DNA from: Anaerolinea thermophila UNI-1
Lineage (GTDB): Bacteria > Chloroflexota > Anaerolineae > Anaerolineales > Anaerolineaceae
DNA length: 64,000 nt
Reading direction: 5' to 3'
NCBI RefSeq assembly: GCF_000199675.1
Contig: NC_014960.1
Coordinates: forward strand, 3,348,001 to 3,412,000
In this document: piece by piece, positions 7,029 to 14,854 of the stretch
Layout: each line of letters starts with the position of its first letter
How positions within the stretch are numbered: the first letter of the stretch is position 1
Made by a program: the position numbers and the translations under genes
Notes under the pieces: model-generated
The model's database searches: none
Seen by the model: only the letters and a program-made list of their open reading frames with translations
Told to the model about the DNA's origin: nothing

Positions 7029-9152
7029 TTACCTGCGGCTGACCTCAATCATCCAGCGGCTGACGGAGAGCAATTGCTCGTAAGGAATGGGCGGCGTGCC
7101 GCCGCTTTTCAGCGCGGTGAGGAAGGCTTGCCAGGCGGCGGCGTGACCCTTGTCCTGCCCGCCCGCGCGCACCTCTTCGCGGCGGTTGCCGCGGTACACC
7201 TCCAGGCGGGTGAAATCGTCCAGCACCAGCGCCGTACCCGCGCAGAACACCTCCACGCGCTCTTTGGGCATGGCGCGGTCGCCGTTGGCGAGGTAGGAAA
7301 CCGTCCCCAGCGAGCCGTCGGCAAAGGTCAGGGTGAGCAGGGCGTTATCGCCGTGGTAGCGCCCGCCGTCGGGCAGGTAGCGGGCTTCGACCGAGACGGG
7401 AGGAGTTCCCACCAGGAAGGTGAGGAAGTCCACAAAGTGACAGGCTTCGCCAAGGATGCGCCCGCCGCCCACCGCAGGGTCCTGCGTCCAGTGATTGGCG
7501 GGCAGGTAACCGGCATTGATGCGGTAATGCGCCGCCAGGGGTTCGGCGCGCCCCTCCAGGCGGGCTTTCATGCGCTGAGCCAGCGGCGCAAAGCGCCGGT
7601 TGAAGCCCACCATCAGCAGGGGCAGGTCTTCGTTCTGCAGGGCGCGTTCGATTTCGTCCAGTTCCTCCAGCGTCAGTGCCAGGGGTTTTTCGCAGTACAC
7701 TGCCTTGCCCGCCCGCAGGGCTTGCAGGGTCTGACGGGCGTGGTGGTTGTGGCGGGTGAGGATGACCACCGCCTGAATCTCCGGCGCGCCGAGGATTTCC
7801 TCTTCCTGCGAGGTGGCAAAGCGGAAGCCGTATTTTTTGGCGGCGTGGCGGGCAGTCAAGCCCGAGGCGCTGGCAATGCCCTCCAGGCGCACGCCTCCCA
7901 CCCGCTGGATGGCAGGCAGGAAGGTCGCCAGGGCGTAGTTGCCCGCGCCCAGCACACCGATTCCCGGCTGGTCCTGCGCCGCCGGGACGGGCGGGCGCAG
8001 TTCCACGCGCCGCGCGGGCGTCTCTTCCGGCGCCTGAGGATAGGTGAGCAGGACGCCCAGGAACGATTCTTTGCGCTTGCCGGTGATCAGCGCGTAGGCT
8101 TCGGCGCCCTGTTCGATGGGGATGCGGTGCGAGATGAGCGGATGCACGTCCAGCAGACCGCCTGCCATCAGGTCCACCACGGCTTGCAGGTTGCGCCCTT
8201 CCGTCCAGCGCACGTAGCCGATGGGGTAATCCTGTCCGCGCTCTTCGTAGGATGGGTCGTAGCGCCCCGGTCCGTAGGAACGCGACACCAGGAAGGTCAG
8301 TTCCTTCTCGTAGTACAGTTTGCGGGGCAGGTCCAGCCCCACCGCGCCGACCGCCACCACATGCGCGCGGTCGCGCGCCAGCGTCCCCGCCAGCGTCACC
8401 GGATCGCTGGATCGGGCATCGGCGCAGATGAGTACGGCATCAAAGCCCTGCCCGGCGGTGAAAGCCAACCCGGCGCTCTCGGCATCAGGGCGCAGGACGG
8501 CGGCATGCGCGCCCATGCGCTTCGCCAGGTCCACCCGTTCGGGGCTGAGATCCACGCCAAAGACCTGACAGCCCGCCGCCCGCGCCAACCCCACGCTGAG
8601 CAAGCCCAGCAAGCCCAGACCGATAATGGCAATGCGCTCGCCCACCTGCGGATGCGTCAGACGGAAGCCGTGCAGGGCAATCGCTCCCAGGGTGGTGAAT
8701 GCCGCCGACTCGAAATCCACATTGTCGGGCAGTTTCACCAGCAGGTTTTTGGGGACGACGGCGTACTCGGCATGCACGGCGTAACCGCCGCCCGCGCAGG
8801 CTACGCGGTCGCCGGGGGCAAAGCCCTCCATGCCCTCGCCCACCTCGACGATGACCCCCGCCGAGGAATAGCCCAGCGCCATGGACTGATCCAGACGGTT
8901 AAACGCCGCCTGCAGGGTGGAAACCAGCCCTTCGCGGCGGGCTTTTTCCAGCACCTGGCGCACCAAATCGGGGCGCGAGCGGGCTTTTTCCAGCAGGTTT
9001 TTCTCGGCAAACTCCACCACCATGCGTTCGGTGCCTGCCGAGACCAGCGAGGTCGCCGTGCGCACCAGCGCCATGCCGCGCCGCACCACCGGCACGGGTA
9101 CGTCGGCAACTTCGGCTTTTCCATCGCGCATATTCTGGAGCAGTTGTTTCAT
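7029..9152 (-). CDS. Bi-domain oxidoreductase: zinc-type alcohol dehydrogenase fused to Gfo/Idh/MocA dehydrogenase
   Basis: 707 aa. The first half is a medium-chain dehydrogenase/reductase: GroES-like part with GYSSAGVIVEVGEG, then a Rossmann fold with IIGLGLLGLLSVGLARAAG. The second half, from about residue 400, is a Gfo/Idh/MocA oxidoreductase: IGVLGAGNYALATFLPAI for NAD(P) binding and the signature YCEKPLALTLEEL. Such fusions occur near polysaccharide or sugar-nucleotide genes in other genomes, but no glycan cluster is visible here. ATG 9152 begins MKQLLQNMRDG, the usual start of this family. The frame is open further upstream only because it runs through repeat A copies (9200-9262). No strong Shine-Dalgarno sequence precedes it. 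Confidence 0.88.
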   Translation of the reverse strand: MKQLLQNMRDGKAEVADVPVPVVRRGMALVRTATSLVSAGTERMVVEFAEKNLLEKARSRPDLVRQVLEKARREGLVSTLQAAFNRLDQSMALGYSSAGVIVEVGEGMEGFAPGDRVACAGGGYAVHAEYAVVPKNLLVKLPDNVDFESAAFTTLGAIALHGFRLTHPQVGERIAIIGLGLLGLLSVGLARAAGCQVFGVDLSPERVDLAKRMGAHAAVLRPDAESAGLAFTAGQGFDAVLICADARSSDPVTLAGTLARDRAHVVAVGAVGLDLPRKLYYEKELTFLVSRSYGPGRYDPSYEERGQDYPIGYVRWTEGRNLQAVVDLMAGGLLDVHPLISHRIPIEQGAEAYALITGKRKESFLGVLLTYPQAPEETPARRVELRPPVPAAQDQPGIGVLGAGNYALATFLPAIQRVGGVRLEGIASASGLTARHAAKKYGFRFATSQEEEILGAPEIQAVVILTRHNHHARQTLQALRAGKAVYCEKPLALTLEELDEIERALQNEDLPLLMVGFNRRFAPLAQRMKARLEGRAEPLAAHYRINAGYLPANHWTQDPAVGGGRILGEACHFVDFLTFLVGTPPVSVEARYLPDGGRYHGDNALLTLTFADGSLGTVSYLANGDRAMPKERVEVFCAGTALVLDDFTRLEVYRGNRREEVRAGGQDKGHAAAWQAFLTALKSGGTPPIPYEQLLSVSRWMIEVSRR

Positions 9153-9199
9153 GGGCTGTACGTGGATACTCCCGTTCTGTTGAGTATGGGGTTGCGCCG

Positions 9200-9262
9200 C
9201 GCCTTTCGACAGGCTCACCATTCGGTTCGGCTGGCTCACCGTGCGGTTTGGCGCGCGGTTCG
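9200..9262. repeat. Family A dispersed repeats upstream of the bi-domain oxidoreductase
   Basis: Copies reading TTTCGACAGGCTCACC, TTCGGCTGGCTCACCG and GTGCGGTTTGGCGCGCGG. Read on the minus strand they give the spurious peptide SLSKGA, a common sign of this repeat being over-annotated as protein. Confidence 0.65.
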
Positions 9263-9299
9263 TTTTGTCCTTTCCCATTATACCCGCATGCCCGGCAAA

Positions 9300-9335
9300 C
9301 AAAAATGCAGGGCAACCCCGGCGGATTGCCCTGCA
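9300..9335 (-). terminator. Intrinsic terminator of the aldo-keto reductase gene
   Basis: Perfect 11-bp stem ATGCAGGGCAA/TTGCCCTGCAT with a 9-base loop, followed on the minus strand by TTTTTG. Confidence 0.85.
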
Positions 9336-9353
9336 TGGCTTGAAGAAAAGCCT

Positions 9354-10316
9354 TTACTGCTCGCGCCACTCGCTGGCTTGATCAATGGCGGCAACGTCCT
9401 CCGCCGTCAGTTCGACCTCCAGACTGCCCAGAATGTCGCGCAGTTGCTCCACGCTGTTCGCTCCGATGATGGGCGAGGTGATGGCAGGGCGCTGGAGCAT
9501 CCACGCCAGAGCCACCTGCGTGACGGTGGCATTGTGCTTTTTGCCAATTTCGTCCAGCAGGTCAATGAGGGCAAAGTTCTTCTCGGTGAAGAAGCGCTTC
9601 AGCCCCTCGGCGCGGGCGCTGTCGGGGATGACCCCACGGCGGTACTTGCCGGTGAGGAAACCGCCCTGCAGAGGGCTGTACGGGATGACCCCAATGCCCT
9701 GATCCAGACACACGGCTTCCAGTTCGCGCTCGAACTCGGCGCGTTTGACCAGGCTGTAGGGCGGTTGCAGGCTGATGAAGCGGTTGAGGTTGTACTTGTC
9801 GCTGATCCACATGGCTTTCATCAGACGCCAGGCCGGCTCGTTGGATGCGCCGATGTAGCGCACCTTCCCGGCTTTGACCAGGTCGTCCAGCGCGCGCAGG
9901 GTTTCTTCCTGCGGGGTGTCGTAGTGAGGCCAGTGGGTCTGATACAGGTCAATGTAGTCGGTCTGCAAACGGCGCAGAGAGTCCTCGATGGCTTTCATCA
10001 CATGCCCGCGGCTTAAGCCGTCGCCGTTGGGACCTTCCCACATGCGCCCGTTGAACTTGGTCGCCAGCACAATGAGATGACGGTTCTTGCGGGCTTTCAT
10101 CCAGCGCCCGATGATTTCCTCGCTGACACCGCCGGGATTGCCCGGCACCCAGGCAGAGTACACATCGGCGGTATCAATGAAATTGCCGCCGGCTTCAAAG
10201 TAGGCATCCATAACCTCGAAAGCGGTTTTTTCGTCGGCTGTCCAGCCAAACTGCATCGTTCCGAGGCAAATGCGCGCCACCTTCAGTCCGGAGTTGCCCA
10301 ATCTGCGGTATTCCAT
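9354..10316 (-). CDS. Aldo/keto reductase
   Basis: 320 aa. The (β/α)8 NADPH-dependent reductase family is shown by FIDTADVYSAW (catalytic Asp and Tyr), LATKFNG (Lys) and YQTHWPHYD (His), and by the C-terminal cofactor segment SPIIGANSVEQLRDIL. It probably reduces sugar aldehydes or ketones; the substrate is unknown. ATG 10316 (MEYRRLGNSGL) is the standard start and has GGAAGGGA upstream; the in-frame ATG at 10406 has no support. The gene has its own terminator at 9300-9335. Confidence 0.93.
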   Translation of the reverse strand: MEYRRLGNSGLKVARICLGTMQFGWTADEKTAFEVMDAYFEAGGNFIDTADVYSAWVPGNPGGVSEEIIGRWMKARKNRHLIVLATKFNGRMWEGPNGDGLSRGHVMKAIEDSLRRLQTDYIDLYQTHWPHYDTPQEETLRALDDLVKAGKVRYIGASNEPAWRLMKAMWISDKYNLNRFISLQPPYSLVKRAEFERELEAVCLDQGIGVIPYSPLQGGFLTGKYRRGVIPDSARAEGLKRFFTEKNFALIDLLDEIGKKHNATVTQVALAWMLQRPAITSPIIGANSVEQLRDILGSLEVELTAEDVAAIDQASEWREQ

Positions 10317-10398
10317 AAGAGTCCCTTCCTTTCCGTGAACGATAACAGAAATACGTTTGAGAAGACGGGCGTTTTCAGCCCGCGCCTCTATTATGCCT

Positions 10399-11571
10399 TC
10401 ATTCACCTGGATTGTAAAGATATTTCAGACTGAGGCACACTTCGGTTTCTGAAACCAGGTCCACACTGCCGGAGAACTGGTTGACCGAGCCAAGGTAGTT
10501 GGGCAGGTTGCGGATGCGCTCGTCGGGGATGGCGGCGCGAATTTTGTGGGCAATCCAGTCGCCGTGAATGACGCGGTAAGGGCGGTTATGGAAGAAGGTC
10601 GGGCGGGTTTCCACCGGCTCAATCAAGCCCAGACGGTTAAATTCCTCAGTGCAGATGGAGTACGCCTGGCAGAGGTGCGACTCGCGTTCCGGGAAATTGT
10701 TGGCGCGCAGAGCGCCCGCCAGGTAGGGTTGCAGGCGCGGCGCCATATTTAAGCGCTCAAAAGCACTGCCGAACCATTTGCTGTAAGGGGCGTACTTGCG
10801 CTCGATGAGGAACGCCAGCCCGATGACAATCTGCACCAGCCGCGCGGTGATAATGCGCGACCCAAGGTCATCGTTGACCTCGGCAGTGCGCCCCACAAAG
10901 GCTTCTTCCTGCCCCAGTTTCATCCACTGCGCCGCCAGCAGGTACATCCACACGTCGCGCGGGTAGTACATCAACTGCTGGCGCAGGGTTTCCAGCCCAA
11001 GGTCGTCGTGCCACACCCCCCCGCTGGTCAAACTGAGCAGTTTGTGTTCCGAAAAGGTCAGCCAGTCCTGAACGGTGAGGGGGGCTTGGGTGTCCCAGCC
11101 GATTTCCTTGGAAAAGTACTCCGGCAGGGTGGTGATTTCAATCAGATGATCCACCGGTCCTTCTTTGATTTTGCGCATCAGGCGCACACCCTCTTCATCA
11201 GGGGGACCGAAGTGGGTGGGGTAGCCCATGAACTCTACCGGAAGGCGCTGGCGCAACGCCTGATACAGAAAACCGCGCTCGGCAGGATTGAAGGACGGCT
11301 CGACAAACAGCACCATGCGCGGACCCCACATGTGATCGCGCGAGCGCTCGGTGTCCAGCCCGACCACATCCGAGCCGTAACCCACCAGCGCGGCGGAATG
11401 GCGCAGTTTGGGAAAGACGTCGTTCAAAATCGGACGCACGGCTTTGAAATAATACTGTCTGGATAATTCCAGACCGGGAACAAATGCAACTGTAGCAGGA
11501 TCAAACGGCTCGCCCATAATCTCTCCACCAGCACTTTCTGAATAATATTGGGGGAGAGAATCGGCGCTCAT
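10399..11571 (-). CDS. DUF4037 domain protein (nucleotidyltransferase-like)
   Basis: 390 aa. The N-terminal region has the DUF4037-type segment ALVGYGSDVVGLDTERS followed by DHMWGPRMVLFV, where the pattern G-S-D...D resembles the catalytic loop of the nucleotidyltransferase fold. The middle contains the conserved helical part with DVWMYLLAAQWMK. Substrate and role are unknown. The start overlaps the stop of the small gene upstream (ATGA, 11568-11571), with GGGAG upstream, so the two are coupled. Confidence 0.75.
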   Translation of the reverse strand: MSADSLPQYYSESAGGEIMGEPFDPATVAFVPGLELSRQYYFKAVRPILNDVFPKLRHSAALVGYGSDVVGLDTERSRDHMWGPRMVLFVEPSFNPAERGFLYQALRQRLPVEFMGYPTHFGPPDEEGVRLMRKIKEGPVDHLIEITTLPEYFSKEIGWDTQAPLTVQDWLTFSEHKLLSLTSGGVWHDDLGLETLRQQLMYYPRDVWMYLLAAQWMKLGQEEAFVGRTAEVNDDLGSRIITARLVQIVIGLAFLIERKYAPYSKWFGSAFERLNMAPRLQPYLAGALRANNFPERESHLCQAYSICTEEFNRLGLIEPVETRPTFFHNRPYRVIHGDWIAHKIRAAIPDERIRNLPNYLGSVNQFSGSVDLVSETEVCLSLKYLYNPGE

Positions 11572-11990
11572 TCTTCATCTCCCGAAGGCATGGCAGGCTG
11601 ATCGACCCGTAGCACCTCGCCGTGCAGGTTAATCACCACCCGGAAGCCCATCATTCCCAGATAGGCGCGTCCTTCTTCCGGGATACCCACGTTCAGCAAT
11701 TGCTCGAACTGCTGATCGATGTTTTTTAACTGTTGTTCAATCATGGCACGGGAAAAAATGTCATCCTGCCCGAGCATGTGCGCGGTCTGCTCGCTGATGA
11801 GGTCCTCATGCCCGCGCATCTGTTCGCGCATCCATGCCAGCACCTGTCGATCCACCTCTTCGGCAGGGATGTGGCGGCGAAACCCGCGATCGTTGACCAC
11901 ATAACAGGGTTCATCGCCCACATACGCCACCTCGACAGGCTGATCGAATTCATCTACCACCAAACCGGCAAATAAGGCTTGACGAGGCAC
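11568..11990 (-). CDS. Conserved small protein of unknown function, paired with the DUF4037 gene
   Basis: 140 aa if it begins at GTG 11990 (PRQALFAGLVVDEFDQPVEV); the frame is open to ATG 12050, which would add 20 residues. The GTG start is preferred because a perfect extended -10 box (TGTTATAAT) ends 6 nt before it and would lie inside the longer reading. The protein is acidic, has no signal or membrane segment, and ends in a β-rich part with FRVVINLHGEVLRVD. The motif GDEPCYVVNDRGFRRHIP suggests a small substrate- or nucleic-acid-binding fold, but no family function is known to me. It is coupled to the DUF4037 gene. Confidence 0.7.
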   Translation of the reverse strand: MPRQALFAGLVVDEFDQPVEVAYVGDEPCYVVNDRGFRRHIPAEEVDRQVLAWMREQMRGHEDLISEQTAHMLGQDDIFSRAMIEQQLKNIDQQFEQLLNVGIPEEGRAYLGMMGFRVVINLHGEVLRVDQPAMPSGDEE

Positions 11991-11996
11991 AATTTG

Positions 11997-12002
11997 ATTA
12001 TA
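11997..12002 (-). promoter_or_regulatory. Extended -10 box TGTTATAAT before GTG 11990
   Basis: Perfect TATAAT with TGn extension on the minus strand, 6 nt from the GTG. Transcription would begin at about the G of the start codon. Confidence 0.6.
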
Positions 12003-12100
12003 ACACTCCCGTTCGAGGAAAACGTCAAGGAAAAACATCCCTTTTGACAAAAAAGGGGAAAAAGGTTTCCTTCCTCATAATCTTCCTGCAGGTCCTCTGG

Positions 12101-13414
12101 TCAGGGGACAAAATGCCCCTTTTCCAGAATCTTCTCGATGCGCTCGATGCTCTGCAGGAACACCTTAACCACCTGCGGGTCAAATTGCAAACCGGCTTGC
12201 GCCCGAATGTAGTGCAAGACCTTGTCGCGAGGCCAGGCTTTGCGGTACGGGCGGTCGGTAGAGAGGGCATCCCACACATCCACCACCGAGAAGATGCGCG
12301 CCCCCAGGGGGATTTGCTCGCCACGCAAACCGTAGGGGTAGCCACTCCCATCCCAGTGTTCATGGTGATAAGTAGGAATGTCCATGGCTTGCCGCAGGTA
12401 AGGGATGCGCGAGAGCCATTCACGGGCATAAAGCGGATGGCGGCGCATAATCTCCCGCTCTTCTTCGGTAAGGAATGAGGGCTTGAGCAGGATAGTATCG
12501 GGAATGCCCAGTTTGCCGATGTCGTGCAAAATGGCGCCACGGCGCAGTTGAATCAAATCTACCTCGCTTAACCCCATGGCTTTACCCAGTTCCACGGTGG
12601 CTTCCACCACCCGGCGGGTGTGATCTTCGGTATTGCTGTCGCGCAGTCCCAGGGCTAACGCCCAGCCTTCCAGGGTGGCATCGTAAGCCACCATCAACTC
12701 GGCATTGGTGCGTTGTAAATCCTCAAACAGGCGGGCGTTTTCGATGGCAATGGCTGCCTGTCCTGCCAGCGTGTTCAACAACTCCAGCCATTCCTTCGTT
12801 GCGGGGGGCGTCTTACGGCGGCACACTTCCAGAACCCCCACCACGCGGGATTTGCTCACCAGCGGCACGGCAAAAATCTGCCTGAAGCCCTTCTCCCACA
12901 TCAGGCGGTCGTGCGTGCCGGCAGGCAGGGTCTGCCATTCCATGTTCCCGCCGGTCAGCACACCTTCCAGCATGGCTTTGCCTACCACCGTCTCGCCCGC
13001 ACGCACGCGGATGTGTTCCAGGCGGGCGGTGTTCAGCCCCAGGGTCGCCACACAATCCAGGTGCAGGTTGACGGGGTCAAACTCGTACAGCAGGGCGGCA
13101 TCCACCTTGAGCATGCGCAGGCACTGCTGCAACAGGATATTGGCAGTGGCTTTCAGGTTGTGACTGGAAGAAATAGCGGTATCAATCTCGTGCAGTGAGG
13201 TCAGTTGTTCCAGGCGGGTGCGCACCTCAGCATCCAGTTGCGCACGGTGCAACACACTGCCAATGATATCGCCCGCTGTCTGCACCAGATTCACCTCTGC
13301 TTCGCTGAACTTGCGGGGGGCTTCCACCACGACCATCAAAATACCCAGTTGTTCCTGTCCGGCACGCATGGGCACCAGCAGGGCGCGCCAGCCCGGCGGA
13401 ATCAGCGCCGCCAC
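12101..13414 (-). CDS. 3' part of a frameshifted multi-sensor HD-GYP phosphodiesterase (GAF-GAF-HD-GYP)
   Basis: 437 aa from GTG 13414. It begins in the middle of a GAF domain (ALLVPMRAGQEQLGILMVV), continues with a second GAF domain (about 100-235) and ends with an HD-GYP domain: AILHDIGKLGIP, then HHEHWDGSGYPYGLRG. This is the catalytic signature of cyclic-di-GMP phosphodiesterases. The upstream continuation of this frame encodes PLFSEDLCLDPRANPEV, which completes the GAF domain whose first half lies in the gene at 13402-14754. The two frames are therefore one ancestral gene of about 880 codons. Confidence 0.85.
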   Translation of the reverse strand: MAALIPPGWRALLVPMRAGQEQLGILMVVVEAPRKFSEAEVNLVQTAGDIIGSVLHRAQLDAEVRTRLEQLTSLHEIDTAISSSHNLKATANILLQQCLRMLKVDAALLYEFDPVNLHLDCVATLGLNTARLEHIRVRAGETVVGKAMLEGVLTGGNMEWQTLPAGTHDRLMWEKGFRQIFAVPLVSKSRVVGVLEVCRRKTPPATKEWLELLNTLAGQAAIAIENARLFEDLQRTNAELMVAYDATLEGWALALGLRDSNTEDHTRRVVEATVELGKAMGLSEVDLIQLRRGAILHDIGKLGIPDTILLKPSFLTEEEREIMRRHPLYAREWLSRIPYLRQAMDIPTYHHEHWDGSGYPYGLRGEQIPLGARIFSVVDVWDALSTDRPYRKAWPRDKVLHYIRAQAGLQFDPQVVKVFLQSIERIEKILEKGHFVP

Positions 13415-14754
13415 TTCCGGATTCGCCCGGGGGTCCAGGCACAGGTCCTCGCTGAACAGCGGGCATCCTGCAGGATGGTTTTTTCCACCAGCCCACCCTG
13501 CAGGGGAAAAGCCTTGCCTTCAAAAGACTTTACCCAACCGCGTGTCGCCATCGGGTAGTAGCATCCGTTCTCTTTATCCACCTGGGCAACGCCGCCTGCT
13601 GGCACGTCCAGCACGGGCAGAAGCAGATCCAGGGCTTTCTCAAGGAAGGGAGAAACGCGGGCTTCTTCACGGGAAAGGGTGGAAAGGCGGTTCAGGGTTT
13701 CCAGGTGCCTGAGGCGCAGGCGCAATTGTTCCCGCACCTCGCGCTCGCTGGTGATGTCGCGCAGCATCATGCCGATGCGGTATCCCAGCGGGGTGGGCAG
13801 GGCAAAACTGTTCAATTCGCAAATTTTGATTTCTCCGCTGGCATCAAGAAAACGGGTCTCGGTCTTGCGGTTGAAAAAAGGGCTTTTGCCGGTCTTGAGG
13901 GCTTGCTCGAAGACACTTTCCAGTTTAGACAGGGCAGAAGGTGTTCGGTAAGCCGGGATGGCAATGCGCTCGAGAACCTTCACAGCAGGTTGCCCCAGAA
14001 TTTCCTCACGGCAATAGCCCAGCAAACGCTCCGCGCCGGGATTCCACTCCACCACCCTGCCGGTCTCGTCCACAAGGATGAAGGCGTCAAAACTTTTCTC
14101 CAGCACCATCTGCAGTTGCCCGGTCTGCAGGGCAAGGGCATTCTGCGCGGCTTGCCTTTCAGTCAGTTCCGCCTGCAGAGAACGCTGATAATTTTCCAGC
14201 ATGCGGCTGGTAAAGTAAACGATGAGGATAAAAACAGCCCCAATGACAAAGCGGAAGAGAATCTCCATCAGCGGGGTTTGCGGCAAACTGGAAGGCGGCA
14301 ACCTGCCAAATTGCTCCATCCAGAACAGCACCAGCAGCGAACCCGCGCCCAGCAGGATGGAGACCAGGCTCCCCTTCAAGCCCAGCAGTAACCCGGAGAC
14401 GTAAATCAGGATGAGCAACATGCCCGCCGCCGGGCTTTGCACCCCGCCGGTGAACATCAACACCACGAAATAATGCGCCCAGAAGAGGAAAAAGAGCAGG
14501 ACGCGGATGACCTCAGAAGAGAGCCACAAGCGCACAGCCCACACCCCCGCCAGCACCAGCACAAAAGCGGCATTTACCAGCAAAAAAATCGGCGCCGTGT
14601 GCGCGGTCAGCCAGAGTGCCAGCGAGCCAGCCGCAATCCCGCCGCCGGTGGTGAGGATGAGCACTTCCAGGAACGAGAATCGTGAACCTGCCGGTGAGGC
14701 ATCTGCCGACCACAGGGCTTTCCTGGAGAAACTCGAAAAAAGAGAACCGGCCAT
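13402..14754 (-). CDS. 5' part of the frameshifted sensor: membrane domain, PAS, half GAF
   Basis: 450 aa. Five to six membrane segments cover about 28-185, then a PAS domain (QMVLEKSFDAFILVDETGRVVEWN) at about 215-340 and the first half of a GAF domain. After GGLVEKTILQD the reading changes to an Arg/Cys-rich tail (ARCSARTCAW) typical of an out-of-frame end. One base appears missing near 13461-13466: an extra C in the forward strand there would restore GLVEKTILQDGPLFSEDL. A TAAAAT box lies at 14787-14782. This is either a true mutation or a sequencing error. With both parts joined the protein would be a membrane-bound c-di-GMP hydrolase. Confidence 0.82.
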   Translation of the reverse strand: MAGSLFSSFSRKALWSADASPAGSRFSFLEVLILTTGGGIAAGSLALWLTAHTAPIFLLVNAAFVLVLAGVWAVRLWLSSEVIRVLLFFLFWAHYFVVLMFTGGVQSPAAGMLLILIYVSGLLLGLKGSLVSILLGAGSLLVLFWMEQFGRLPPSSLPQTPLMEILFRFVIGAVFILIVYFTSRMLENYQRSLQAELTERQAAQNALALQTGQLQMVLEKSFDAFILVDETGRVVEWNPGAERLLGYCREEILGQPAVKVLERIAIPAYRTPSALSKLESVFEQALKTGKSPFFNRKTETRFLDASGEIKICELNSFALPTPLGYRIGMMLRDITSEREVREQLRLRLRHLETLNRLSTLSREEARVSPFLEKALDLLLPVLDVPAGGVAQVDKENGCYYPMATRGWVKSFEGKAFPLQGGLVEKTILQDARCSARTCAWTPGRIRKWRR

Positions 14755-14854
14755 AAAAGTAAAACACCCCTAAACGGGGCTATTTTAACCCAAAACTTCC
14801 CGATTCGCCTTACGAATCGATGAGAATTTCGTTACAAATTGGTAATATTTTTCC

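Noticed and set aside
6945..10016. A 1023-codon open frame on the plus strand
   Set aside because: It lies antisense to the bi-domain oxidoreductase and aldo-keto reductase, has no domain pattern and is rich in Gln/His/Arg as expected for a shadow frame in GC-rich DNA.
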